From Nostoc sp. KVJ3 (lineage in GTDB: Bacteria > Cyanobacteriota > Cyanobacteriia > Cyanobacteriales > Nostocaceae), in the NCBI RefSeq assembly GCF_026127265.1, contig NZ_WWFG01000002.1, positions 3,432,453 through 3,496,452 on the forward strand: a DNA stretch of 64,000 nucleotides. The letters run 5' to 3'. A program made the translations under genes and the position numbers. A model generated the notes under the pieces. That model was not told the DNA's origin. It ran no database searches and saw only the letters and a program-made list of their open reading frames with translations. This document shows positions 8,164-16,879 of the stretch, piece after piece (the first letter of the stretch is position 1; each line of letters starts with the position of its first letter).

Positions 8164-8379
8164 TGTAATCTGTTAAAAGTGAATTGGGAGTTGACATATT
8201 TATGATTCCCAAAATTTTGTGTTTTGAATTAAGTAGAGAAATGCCTTTTCAAACAAAGGGAAAAATTTACTACTAAATACAGGATGACAAAGATTTTTTG
8301 AGGATTTATCCACTGAAACTGTATATCCTCAAAAGATCGGCAGCTTATTACTAACGTGTGTTCTCACCATATTGGCTAT

Positions 8380-9588
8380 ATGCAAATTTATTTAGATTAC
8401 AGCGCCACTACTCCGACTCGAAAAGAAGCGATCGCAGTTATGCAAACAGTCCTCACCCAACAGTGGGGCAATCCTTCCAGCTTACATGAGTGGGGACAAA
8501 GGGCTGCAACGGTTGTAGAACAAGCCAGAATGCAAGTTGCTGGTTTAATTAACGCTGCTAGTCCTGAATCGATTATTTTTACTTCTGGTGGCACTGAAGC
8601 AGATAATTTGGCGATTATGGGTGTGGCTCGGTTGTATGCTGTTCCTCAACATCTAATTATTTCCAGCGTTGAGCATTCTGCAATTTCTGAAACAGTGCGA
8701 TCGCTAGAAATCTGGGGTTGGGAAGTTACACGCTTATCTGTAGATGTTAAAGGTAAAGTCAACCCTCTAGATTTAAAGGCGGCGTTGCGACATAACACAG
8801 TTTTAGTTTCGATAATTTACGGTCAAAGTGAAGTTGGGACTGTGCAACCAATCGCAGAATTGGGTAAGATTGTGCGATCGCATGGGGCTTTGTTTCATAC
8901 AGATGCGGTGCAAGCTGCGGGACGCTTATCTATAGACGTGCAACAACTCCCAGTAGACTTACTTAGCCTTTCCAGTCATAAAATATATGGCCCCCAAGGT
9001 GCAGGGGCGCTGTATGTGCGTCATGGAGTGGAATTGATGCCCTTACTATTTGGTGGTGGGCAAGAAATGGGACTGCGTTCTGGTACGCAAGCAGTACCCA
9101 TAATTGCTGGGTTTGGTGTAGCAGCAGAGTTAGCGGCGCAAGAATTGCCTACAGAAACACCACGGTTGATTAAGTTACGCGATCGCGCCTTTGCCCAGTT
9201 AGCTGAAATTCCTGGTTTAATCCCCACAGGAGATTTTAGCGATCGCTTACCTCATCACGTCAGTATGTGCCTAAAAAACGCTGATGGAAAAAAATTGAGC
9301 GGTAAAACCTTGGTACGACAGCTAAACCTTGCAGGTATCGGCATCAGTGCTGGTGCTGCCTGTCATAGTGGCAAACTTAGCCCTAGTCCGATACTCTTAG
9401 CGATGGGTTATTCCGAAAAAGCTGCCTTGGGTGGAATTCGCATTACATTAGGGCGTGATACTACTGAAGCTGATATAGATTGGACAGCGATGGTATTGAA
9501 GCAAATTTTGCAGAGGCTAACACCGGATTTTAGTGGGCAATCCTTAACATTAATCCTCTCAACCTTGGAAGCCAAAGCACGAGGGTAG
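8380..9588 (+). CDS. Cysteine desulfurase, NifS/IscS type
   Basis: 402 residues from the ATG at 8380 (MQIYLDYSATTPTR); the GTG eight codons earlier adds a non-conserved tail. This PLP enzyme removes sulfur from cysteine as a persulfide for Fe-S cluster and thio-cofactor assembly. Visible residues: SGGTEADN, the cofactor-stacking His (SSVEHSAI, about H99), DAVQAAG, the PLP lysine in SSHKIYGP (K201) and the persulfide-forming Cys in SAGAACHSGKLSPSP (C328) on a mobile loop. The LSPSPILLAMG ending is typical of the class I branch. No iscU/nifU neighbour is present, so it may be a secondary desulfurase. First gene in the window with HIP1 sites (8428). Confidence 0.93.
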   Translation: MQIYLDYSATTPTRKEAIAVMQTVLTQQWGNPSSLHEWGQRAATVVEQARMQVAGLINAASPESIIFTSGGTEADNLAIMGVARLYAVPQHLIISSVEHSAISETVRSLEIWGWEVTRLSVDVKGKVNPLDLKAALRHNTVLVSIIYGQSEVGTVQPIAELGKIVRSHGALFHTDAVQAAGRLSIDVQQLPVDLLSLSSHKIYGPQGAGALYVRHGVELMPLLFGGGQEMGLRSGTQAVPIIAGFGVAAELAAQELPTETPRLIKLRDRAFAQLAEIPGLIPTGDFSDRLPHHVSMCLKNADGKKLSGKTLVRQLNLAGIGISAGAACHSGKLSPSPILLAMGYSEKAALGGIRITLGRDTTEADIDWTAMVLKQILQRLTPDFSGQSLTLILSTLEAKARG

Positions 9589-9633
9589 GCTGTTGACTCT
9601 ATGCTTTTTTAGGAGTTAAAAATATAACTGGAG

Positions 9634-9653
9634 GCGGAGGTTACTGGCTCCGC
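9634..9653 (+). terminator. Possible terminator hairpin after desulfurase gene
   Basis: GCGGAG and CTCCGC (6 bp, 8-base loop) followed only by TTT. Weak; may simply be a small palindrome. Confidence 0.3.
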
Positions 9654-9732
9654 TTTGGAATTCTTCTTTAAGTATCCGGCTCTTGAGGTGTAAACTTTGA
9701 CAATTACTAGCTTCAAAGGATATTCCCAGGAC

Positions 9733-10635
9733 ATGAGAAAAATAACTGCTCTAATGTTGGTAAGTATTACCGCGAGTGTCGGGGTGGCAGTATTAACACC
9801 CAAAGCCGCTAATGCCCAATTATTTTATCCACCAGCAAGCGATCGCCATTCATTAATGGTAATCGGTCAAGGGGTAGTAAAAGTGCCAGCAGATACAGCC
9901 GATATTGAATTGGTATTCAGTAGCCCAGATAGCAACAATCAGTTAGAAACGAAACCATCATCTCTATCGCAAACTCGCCGCATCTCCTCACCCTCCGGGT
10001 ATGCCTCCGGCACGCCAAGGGCGAACGGTAGTCCCTCTTTGGTGGAACAACAAGACCAGGCTGCCTCACCGACTCTACTCTTAAATTACCAAACAGTAGC
10101 AGAATCTTTACCAAGCAAAAAATCACTCACTAAAGCAACTCTCCAGCCTGTGGTTAATAGTCTAGTTGCTAAAGGAATTAGTACTGATAAAATTCAAGTA
10201 CAAATTAGCCCTAATTCTAGTGAAAATAACGCCAAAATATTGGTGAGAATAGAAAAACCAACACGCGATCGTGTCCAGGAAATTGTTGCTACAGCGAATA
10301 AAGCGACGAGCGAACTTAAAAATGTTTCCGTCAAAAGCGTAGGCGTTGACTACGAAGTTAATGACTGTCAAGCTTTGCAGAGTTCAGTTTATCAATCAGC
10401 AATGAAAGACGCTCAAAGTCGCGCTCAAGCTTTAGCAAGTGCTATGAGTGTTAAACTTGATACTCCTTCTGTAGCCGAACCATTTTACACATTATTCTAT
10501 CCCTCATGTAGTTCTAAAACTGGAGTTCCTTTACCATCATTTGCTAGTTTTTTGTTATCACCCACTTATAATCCAGATGCCCCGGCAGAAGTTGAAATGA
10601 AAAAGGATATTTTTGTGACGTATACAACTAAATAA
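9733..10635 (+). CDS. Secreted SIMPL (DUF541) domain protein
   Basis: 300 residues from the ATG at 9733. A signal peptide (MRKITALMLVSITASVGVAVLTPKAANAQ) is followed by a SIMPL/DUF541 core: HSLMVIGQGVVKVPADTADIEL, a central helix with YQTVAESL..., and VNSLVAKGISTDKIQVQISP. Family members are periplasmic or outer-membrane oligomers of unclear function, some stress-related. The stretch at about residues 83-105 (RRISSPSGYASGTPRANGSP) is coded by DNA resembling a dispersed repeat (about 9977-10035), so the protein carries an in-frame repeat insertion in a surface loop. Preceded by an in-frame TTG start that would spoil the signal peptide. Confidence 0.82.
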   Translation: MRKITALMLVSITASVGVAVLTPKAANAQLFYPPASDRHSLMVIGQGVVKVPADTADIELVFSSPDSNNQLETKPSSLSQTRRISSPSGYASGTPRANGSPSLVEQQDQAASPTLLLNYQTVAESLPSKKSLTKATLQPVVNSLVAKGISTDKIQVQISPNSSENNAKILVRIEKPTRDRVQEIVATANKATSELKNVSVKSVGVDYEVNDCQALQSSVYQSAMKDAQSRAQALASAMSVKLDTPSVAEPFYTLFYPSCSSKTGVPLPSFASFLLSPTYNPDAPAEVEMKKDIFVTYTTK

Positions 10636-11148
10636 GCATTAATGTTAAGTGCGATCGCTCCTGTCTAATTAAAAAACTCCAGAAATGTTTGTGACAAATC
10701 TGGAGTCAGGAAAGATACGCATTTACCTATACCAAATTTTCACCGTCAGAGTATTCTACGTCATCAGGGTATACACTCAAATATAAATAAAGGTATCCAA
10801 GAATAAGTCTCTGTGCTTCCAGTTTAGATATAGAAGTAACGCAAAACAGCCCCAGTTAATCTGAGGCTGCTTTGCGAGAGTTGTTTGGCAGGAGGGATGC
10901 ATCAATAAGTGATGCCCTGTGTTAAATATAGATAATTCAGTATGCATTCCTATTCAGCCTTATTTTGGCATATCAGGATAATTTGGAAAATTACGACACC
11001 GAATAGCCCGTCGTAGACATCGCTTTTTCCAAAAAGAAACTCCAGATGCACTCAAGGCATTCTGGAGCAGTAACAGGTTTCTAACATCAATTAATCTTTA
11101 CCTATGCGATCGGTAGATGTCGTTGGGGTATATACTCAAATGTATTTT
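10636..11148. other. Intergenic region with three strong hairpins
   Basis: No credible gene. Hairpins: 10676-10706 (ACTCCAGA/TCTGGAGT), 10841-10875 (GCAAA..CAGCC / GGCTG..TTTGC) and 11040-11067 (CTCCAGATGC / GCATTCTGGAG). The first and third share the CTCCAGA/TCTGGAG stem and are each preceded on the plus strand by an A-run, so they would act as terminators for minus-strand transcripts. A phrase GGTATACACTCAAAT at about 10768 recurs, slightly changed, near 11126. Confidence 0.5.
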
Positions 11149-11270
11149 ATGTCTACTCATCCGCAAATCGAACAGCAAATTACCTTCCCTTATACCCATA
11201 ATCTTAATGAATCTATAGAATTCTACGAACAAATACTGGGTTTGGAGCTATGGCTTGACCAAGGAACTTG
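11149..11270 (+). pseudogene. Glyoxalase/VOC-family gene fragment
   Basis: From ATG 11149 the frame reads MSTHPQIEQQITFPYTHNLN..., then ESIEFYEQILGLELWLDQGTC, the first beta-alpha-beta unit of a VOC metalloenzyme (usually about 120-150 residues). The match stops at LDQGTC, where a MITE (family B) begins; a stop codon follows at 11287. The rest of the gene is not found downstream, so this is a broken remnant. Confidence 0.6.
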
Positions 11271-11460
11271 TTCTTATTTATGTGAGTGAGGTATACCCGT
11301 ACGGGCACGGTATGCCGTGCCCGTACTACACTTAGAGTGTTCCAAAAAATAAATGATCCAAAACCCGTCATTGCGAGCGTTCGCAATGAAAATTAGGCAT
11401 TTTTTTACTTGGAGTACTCTTACGAGATGATGTTGTACCATATTTGAATGGGAACCGTTA
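11268..11460. mobile_element. MITE family B, copy 1, interrupted by MITE family A
   Basis: Left end GTTCTTATTTATGTGAG and right end (GTACCATATTTGAATGGGAAC) are imperfect inverted repeats. Inside is a 12-bp hairpin GTACGGGCACGG/CCGTGCCCGTAC. The same ends and architecture recur, uninterrupted and inverted, at about 52085-52187. This copy is split by MITE A at 11335-11419 and truncates a VOC gene. Confidence 0.6.
11335..11419. mobile_element. MITE family A, copy 1 (85 bp)
   Basis: Ends GAGTGTTCCAA and TTGGAGTACTC form imperfect 11-bp terminal inverted repeats. The target sequence TTA is duplicated on both sides (11332-11334 and 11420-11422). The core shares AAATAAATGATCCAAAACCC and a GTCATTGCG hairpin with the copies at 17662 and 48307. 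Confidence 0.7.
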
Positions 11461-11665
11461 TATAATGTCCGCTTAATTGCTGATAAAAACTCTTTACATT
11501 AGTTCCAATGATACGTATTTAACCGGACTCGATATTGTATAACAGAAGCTAGAATACAATCATTGTCGCCACCAAATTATGTTCTTTAGCAAGATTACTT
11601 TTTAAAGTATCCTCTTTGCAAAGTGGTATTTTTTATAGTTATTATTTATTATCTTAGGTGACTAC

Positions 11666-12586
11666 ATGAAAGCCAAAAAAATTACATGGCTACGGACAAC
11701 ATTGCAATTTAAAGGTTCGGTAATGAAAGCAATTTATAAGCATATCCTATGGTGCGGAGCTTTCGGATTTTTGATTTCTCTACTTTACCATTTTGAATTG
11801 CCTGTATCCCAACCAATTTTAGGAAGCGTTATTCCTAGTATTGTTTTAGGTTTGTTACTTGTATTTCGTACAAATACTGCTTATGAACGATTTTGGGAAG
11901 GTAGAAAATGCTGGGGTTCTATAGTAAACAATGTCCGAAATCTAGCACGGCAAATTTGGGTATCAATTGATGAGATTTCACCAGAAGATAAAGACAATAA
12001 AATTACGGCATTAAACTTATTGGCAGCTTTTGCTGTGACAACTAAATTACATTTGCGAGGAGAAGCAGTCAATAGTGAGTTAGAAGATTTAATGCCATCT
12101 AGTCAATATCTAAAACTGAAGATTATGAATAATCCTCCCATAGAAGTTGCTTTTTGGATAGGAGATTATTTACAAGAGCAGTATCATCGCAATTGCCTTA
12201 ATAGCTACCAGCTAGTATCTATGCAAGAATTATTGAATAATCTTGTAGATAATTTAGGTGCGTGCGAACGGATTTTAAAAACACCTATGCCATTAGCTTA
12301 TGCCATTCACCTGAAACAATTATTGTTACTATATTGTTTCCTGCTTCCCTTTCAAATAGTGGAAAGTCTAGGTTGGTGGACAGGTTTAATTGCTAGTTTA
12401 GTTGGTTTTACAGTGTTTGGCATTGAAGCCATCGGCTTAGAGATAGAAAATCCCTTTGGTTATGACCCTAACGACTTACCTCTAGATGCAATTTGCGCCA
12501 CAATGAAACGCAATATAGATGACTTAATTACTCTGACTCCAAATGCGCGATCGCATTCAGGTAAATTGACCTATGAGAAAAGTTGA
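11666..12586 (+). CDS. Bestrophin-family (UPF0187) anion channel
   Basis: 306 residues. Membrane segments at about 30-50, 55-72, 215-235 and 238-255 and the family signature PSIVLGLLLVFRTNTAYERFWEGRKCWG (R.N.AY.R.WE.R..WG) identify a bacterial bestrophin. These form pentameric anion channels; in cyanobacteria and plants thylakoid members tune proton motive force, which is a possible but unproven role here. Start ATG 11666 is preceded by AGGTGA. Stands alone; a HIP1 site near the end (12547) indicates long residence. Confidence 0.85.
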   Translation: MKAKKITWLRTTLQFKGSVMKAIYKHILWCGAFGFLISLLYHFELPVSQPILGSVIPSIVLGLLLVFRTNTAYERFWEGRKCWGSIVNNVRNLARQIWVSIDEISPEDKDNKITALNLLAAFAVTTKLHLRGEAVNSELEDLMPSSQYLKLKIMNNPPIEVAFWIGDYLQEQYHRNCLNSYQLVSMQELLNNLVDNLGACERILKTPMPLAYAIHLKQLLLLYCFLLPFQIVESLGWWTGLIASLVGFTVFGIEAIGLEIENPFGYDPNDLPLDAICATMKRNIDDLITLTPNARSHSGKLTYEKS

Positions 12587-12675
12587 TACTGCTTCTAAAA
12601 TAATTAGAGCATTTTCTTATTAATTCTAATATTGATGAAATTTATCTGTTAAGCTTTTCGATTTGCTTCAGCAAA

Positions 12676-13868
12676 TTTAGAACTTACGCATTGACAAGCA
12701 AGACAAAAAGTGCATAAGGAGAATGCAGAAAAAAAACAGCGACCGCTAGTTACCAGAGGCGTTAAAAACAGATAATTTACTTGGCTGTGTTTAGGGTTCG
12801 GACAATCAGAGCAATTACTAAACCATCAACCGCTAAATGTGACTTGAACACTTATACTCTGTTTCTACTGGCAGAATCAAAGTATCCAGGTTGCACACGT
12901 CTGGCAGAGATAATGGAAAATTTATCTCATGATAGCGTCAATAGATTTTTGCTACGTGAACGGTACGAACCCAAGGACTTATTTGAAGAAATCAAGCCCA
13001 ATATCAATCTAGTTGGAGGTACTTTAAGTGGAGATGATACGGTAATTGATAAGCCTCATAGTGACCCGGAAATAACAGATTTAATCGGTTATTACTATTC
13101 AGGTAGACATCATCGTGCCGTTAAGGGAGTTCAGTTAATTACCTTGTATTACACCGAGTGTTCAGGTAAATCTGTACCTGTAAATTATCGCATTTATAAC
13201 AAACAAGATAACAAGACTAAAAATGATTATTTACGAGAAATGATTACTGAGGTAATGGATTGGGGTTTAAAGCCTAAAACAATGACAACTGACGCTTGGT
13301 ATTCCAGTCAAAAAAACCTGAAGTTACTGAAAAACAAGGGATTAGGGTTTTTAACTGGGGTAGCTAAAAATCGCTCATGTTCCATTGATGGTAAAAATTT
13401 TACCCAAGTCCAAAACTTAGAAATTCCCGAAGATGGTTTAATAGTGTATCTAAAGAATTTTGGTCAGGTAAAAGTATTTCGGAAAAGTTTCAAAAACGAA
13501 ACTAAAAGATATTACATTATGTATATCCCTGAAAAAGATACACTAAACTCAATTTCCAGAACAGAATTTAAAGAGCTACATTCAATTCATTGGGGGATTG
13601 AGTGTTACCACAGAGCTATTAAACAAGTATGTGGCATTGGAAGATTCATGGTTAGAACAACCGATGCTATTAAGACTCACTTTTTTAGTGCAATTCGCGC
13701 TTTCACACAATTAGAATTAATGCGGGCAGAAGACTTGATTGAAAATTGGTATGAAATCCAAAGGAATCTGTCTCTCCAAGTAGCTCGTGACTTTATTTTG
13801 GAACATTTAGCGCAGAATTTGAATTTGAATACATAGTATCAATTTTCTGTCAATGCGTAAGTTCTAAA
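12676..13868 (+). mobile_element. IS701-like insertion sequence, apparently complete
   Basis: A perfect 21-bp inverted repeat bounds the unit (12676-12696 and 13848-13868; core GAACTTACGCATTGACA). It encloses one transposase gene, total about 1.19 kb. An AAATTT hexamer occurs at both junctions (12673-12678, 13867-13872) but overlaps the ends, so the target duplication is ambiguous. No HIP1 site inside. Confidence 0.85.
12781..13836 (+). CDS. DDE transposase, IS701/IS4-like
   Basis: 351 residues starting at TTG 12781 (GTG at 12787 is an alternative; an in-frame stop lies upstream). Catalytic acidic residues fit GTLSGDDTVIDKP (first D), MTTDAWYSS (second D) and SIHWGIECYHRAIKQ (E with Y-x-x-K-like spacing), the order expected for IS701/IS4-type DDE enzymes. 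The N-terminal SHDSVNRFL motif is common in cyanobacterial IS701 transposases. The frame is uninterrupted and both ends are intact, so the element may be active. Confidence 0.85.
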   Translation: MAVFRVRTIRAITKPSTAKCDLNTYTLFLLAESKYPGCTRLAEIMENLSHDSVNRFLLRERYEPKDLFEEIKPNINLVGGTLSGDDTVIDKPHSDPEITDLIGYYYSGRHHRAVKGVQLITLYYTECSGKSVPVNYRIYNKQDNKTKNDYLREMITEVMDWGLKPKTMTTDAWYSSQKNLKLLKNKGLGFLTGVAKNRSCSIDGKNFTQVQNLEIPEDGLIVYLKNFGQVKVFRKSFKNETKRYYIMYIPEKDTLNSISRTEFKELHSIHWGIECYHRAIKQVCGIGRFMVRTTDAIKTHFFSAIRAFTQLELMRAEDLIENWYEIQRNLSLQVARDFILEHLAQNLNLNT

Positions 13869-13935
13869 ATTTTCAATCATCTTCTTTCGCAGTACTATAT
13901 AAGCGCGAAACTATCTCTTCATTGGTGGATGTGCA

Positions 13936-14775
13936 ATGATGCCTGTACGTCAAACTTTATCAAAGCCTGATATCCAACTTTCTTACTTAGAGTGGAACCA
14001 AGGTCAAGAACCCTTACTGCTGTTACATGGCTTAGGGGATCACGCTCTAGTGTGGTCTAGTTTAGGAGATTACTTAGCGACAGATTATCATATAGTCGCA
14101 CCAGATATGCGCGGACATGGCCAAAGTAGTAAACCTGAAACAGATTATACTTTTGAAAGTGCGATCGCAGACCTTGAAGCACTGATGGATCATTTCGGAT
14201 GGACATCTGCCCACATCGTAAGTCATTCGTGGACAGGTAAATTAGTGGCTATTTGGGCAAGACAAAACCCAAAGCGTTTGCAGAGTATAATTCTCGTCGA
14301 TCCAATTTTCATCTGGAAAATGCCCAGCCTTCTCAGGCTAACTTTTCCTATGTTGTATCGCTTCTTGCCTTTCCTCAAAAGCATGGGCCCCTTTATCAGT
14401 CATGAACAAGCCGAACAACAAGCACGGCAGTTAAAACAATATCAAGGATGGAGTTCCTTACAACAACAAGTTTTCCAAGGAGGAATAGAACAAAAACCCA
14501 ATGGTACTTGGGGTAGCAAATTTACCATCGCCGCCCGTGACGGAATTTTTGAAGCAGTTATGGAAGTACCTGGTTTTACAATTCCCCTTGACACCCCTGC
14601 TCTCTTTCTCCAACCAGAACAAGGGCTAAATCGCCAAAATTGGCAAATCCAACCCTACAAAAGCTATCTTAAAAAACTACGTATCTGTAAAGTTCCTGGC
14701 AATCACTGGCCGTTTTTGACACAACCAGAGGCATTTAACCAAACTGTAGCAGCTTTCTTGGCAGAACACAGATAG
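13936..14775 (+). CDS. Alpha/beta hydrolase
   Basis: 279 residues. Fold markers: LLLLHGLGDHALVW (oxyanion hole), DMRGHGQSSKP, nucleophile elbow VSHSWTGK (Ser about 97), acidic residue in VDPIF or TPALFLQPE, and catalytic His in GNHWPFL (about 255). All triad positions are present although the elbow is SHSWTG rather than GxSxG. Substrate unknown; looks like a small-molecule esterase or haloperoxidase-type enzyme. A second ATG directly follows the first. It lies next to the IS without shared transcription. Confidence 0.8.
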   Translation: MMPVRQTLSKPDIQLSYLEWNQGQEPLLLLHGLGDHALVWSSLGDYLATDYHIVAPDMRGHGQSSKPETDYTFESAIADLEALMDHFGWTSAHIVSHSWTGKLVAIWARQNPKRLQSIILVDPIFIWKMPSLLRLTFPMLYRFLPFLKSMGPFISHEQAEQQARQLKQYQGWSSLQQQVFQGGIEQKPNGTWGSKFTIAARDGIFEAVMEVPGFTIPLDTPALFLQPEQGLNRQNWQIQPYKSYLKKLRICKVPGNHWPFLTQPEAFNQTVAAFLAEHR

Positions 14776-14849
14776 AAAATCTCATTATTATTAGACGGGA
14801 TTATCATCCGGTAACAGAAGAATGAATAGGAAGGATGTCTAGGGGGATT

Positions 14850-14941
14850 GGGCATGGGGCATTGGGCATTGATTATTCCCCTATCTCCCTCATCTTCCCC
14901 ATCTCACCTACTCCCCATTCCCCATTCTCCATTCTCCACTC
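14850..14941. repeat. Short tandem repeat (GGGCATTGGGCATTG type) and C-rich tract
   Basis: Degenerate tandem copies of GGGCATT/GGGGCATT followed by CCCC-rich ATCTCCC, CCCATTCCCC and CCATTCTCC units, running up to the kinase start. The same type occurs at 20148-20236 and 42714-42745 and is typical of Nostoc intergenic DNA. Confidence 0.7.
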
Positions 14942-16837
14942 ATGAGCCTTTGTATCAATCCCGTCTGCCCTACACCAAATCACCCAAATAATGAACAAAA
15001 CCGCTTTTGTCAAAGTTGTGGTTCCCATTTAGAATTGCTAGGGCGTTATCGGGTGATGTCTCTGTTAAGTGACAAAACAGGGTTTAGTAAAGTTTATGAA
15101 GCATACGAACAAGATACTCCTAAAATCCTCAAAATACTCAAAGAAGATTTATCAGGCTACGCCAAAGCAGTAGAACTATTTCAGCAAGAAGTAAATGTGC
15201 TGGAACAACTCAATCATCCCGGTATTCCCAAGGAAGATAGTTACTTCCAGTATCAAACCCGAAATGGTTTAGTGTTGCATTGCATTGCAATGGAAAAAAT
15301 CGATGGGTACAACTTAGAACAGTGGCTAAAGCAGCAGCAGAATTGCCCCATTTCCGAAGAACAAGCTTTAGCTTGGTTAAAACAATTAGCGGAAATTTTG
15401 GATTTAGTGCATGGCAAACAATACCTGCATCGAGATATTAAACCATCTAATATCATGATTAGATCCCCCCTTGGGAAGGATTGGGGGGATTTGGTACTGA
15501 TTGATTTTGGTACCGCCACTGAAATTGACAGAACCGAACCAGACCAACTTAGCAAAGGCGACGAGATGACAGCACTTATGTCATCTGGCTACAGCGCTCC
15601 AGAACAAATGAATGGTCAAGCAGTACCGCAATCAGATTTCTTTGCCTTGGGACGCACCTTTATATTTTTGCTAACGGGACACCATCCTTTAGATATGTAT
15701 GATGTTCAGCAAAATGTATGGCATTGGCAAAATCATGCCATCCATATCTCACCTTTACTATTGAATTTAATTGATTGGCTAACAGCACCAGATATAAAAA
15801 ATCGTCCTGCCAATGTCCAAGAAATTTTACAGCACTTAGAAGAAATTGAAGAAGGCAAAAAGTTATGCTCAGATGATGATTCAACCCCACCTAAACGTGA
15901 GCCACTTGTAGAAGTGGAGGATTCAGAGTCAAGCTCTCGATGGTCTGAGCAAGAAACAGATAGCGCAGCGTTAGCCAGTCTGCGAGCGTCGGATAGTATT
16001 CCTTCTGCCTCTTTTATCGAAACCCAGCTAACAGAAACTACTCCTGAAAATATTAATTTAGCCATAGATTTGAACACTGAGCAGTTGTCCTCGCCAATTC
16101 CTAAAACTTTGTCATCTCCACAGAAGGAGCCAGAAGAAGTACCACTGCTAAAATTTTTTGCAGGGCTGCTAGTAATATTAGGATTACTTAGCATAGTGGC
16201 TTTAGCAACCCGAAATTCACAATTTTCTGGGAGGTCAAATTACGGACAGCCACCAGAAAAAAAAGGGAACATTGATTATTTTTCTTATCAGCCAGGTAGG
16301 GACAGCCAGGGAAGGAAAGCCGAATTTAATATAGCTGTTTTATCACTGGAATACAAATGGCTTTTAGGTAGCAATTTCCAAATTAAATATAACGACGAAA
16401 TTATTAGTATAGACCTTCTAAAATTAAACTTAGAACAAGAAGGGATACAGAAGATAATGGATGAACCCAGTGAAATTATCTCTATAGGTACAGCTTCTTG
16501 TAAGGGTAATATAGCAGTTCAACAGCAAATTGCTTTAGAACGTTCTAAACAAATCCGATTTTTAGTAAAAAAAATATTTATTAATACATCAACCGTCAAA
16601 AGCTATCGAATATTAAATTTGGGACAATTTCAACGGAGTGATTGTCAGGCAAATCAGGATTTAACTAAATATCAGAGAAGTATTATAATTATTGGTGTAA
16701 AAAATAAATCTCCAGGTGTAATTCTTGATGAAGCATTACGGGATAGGTTAGAGAAGAAGCCTTTTGCTGATTTTAAGTTAGAAGATTATTCTTTGGGGAC
16801 GGCAGAAAAGTTTAAGACGATACCAAGTAATTTTTGA
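14942..16837 (+). CDS. Zinc-ribbon Ser/Thr protein kinase with transmembrane and C-terminal sensor-like domain
   Basis: 631 residues. An N-terminal zinc ribbon (C4, C9, C23, C26) precedes a Hanks-type kinase (about 34-300): catalytic HRDIKPSN (H163-D165), metal-binding DFG (D188), activation-segment SSGYSAPEQ. After an acidic Ser/Glu-rich linker a membrane segment (about 401-423) leads to a ~200-residue outer domain with a QIALERSKQIRFLVKK segment reminiscent of OmpA/peptidoglycan-binding folds, but not assignable. Residues 174-182 (RSPLGKDWG) between HRD and DFG are coded by a C6...G6 palindrome (15462-15490), and residues about 339-352 by a second repeat-like stretch; both keep frame. Phosphorylation targets unknown. 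ATG start directly follows a repeat tract. Confidence 0.88.
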   Translation: MSLCINPVCPTPNHPNNEQNRFCQSCGSHLELLGRYRVMSLLSDKTGFSKVYEAYEQDTPKILKILKEDLSGYAKAVELFQQEVNVLEQLNHPGIPKEDSYFQYQTRNGLVLHCIAMEKIDGYNLEQWLKQQQNCPISEEQALAWLKQLAEILDLVHGKQYLHRDIKPSNIMIRSPLGKDWGDLVLIDFGTATEIDRTEPDQLSKGDEMTALMSSGYSAPEQMNGQAVPQSDFFALGRTFIFLLTGHHPLDMYDVQQNVWHWQNHAIHISPLLLNLIDWLTAPDIKNRPANVQEILQHLEEIEEGKKLCSDDDSTPPKREPLVEVEDSESSSRWSEQETDSAALASLRASDSIPSASFIETQLTETTPENINLAIDLNTEQLSSPIPKTLSSPQKEPEEVPLLKFFAGLLVILGLLSIVALATRNSQFSGRSNYGQPPEKKGNIDYFSYQPGRDSQGRKAEFNIAVLSLEYKWLLGSNFQIKYNDEIISIDLLKLNLEQEGIQKIMDEPSEIISIGTASCKGNIAVQQQIALERSKQIRFLVKKIFINTSTVKSYRILNLGQFQRSDCQANQDLTKYQRSIIIIGVKNKSPGVILDEALRDRLEKKPFADFKLEDYSLGTAEKFKTIPSNF

Positions 16838-16879
16838 AGAATTTGACTACAATTTTTAGAATATAGTAGCAAAAACCTA

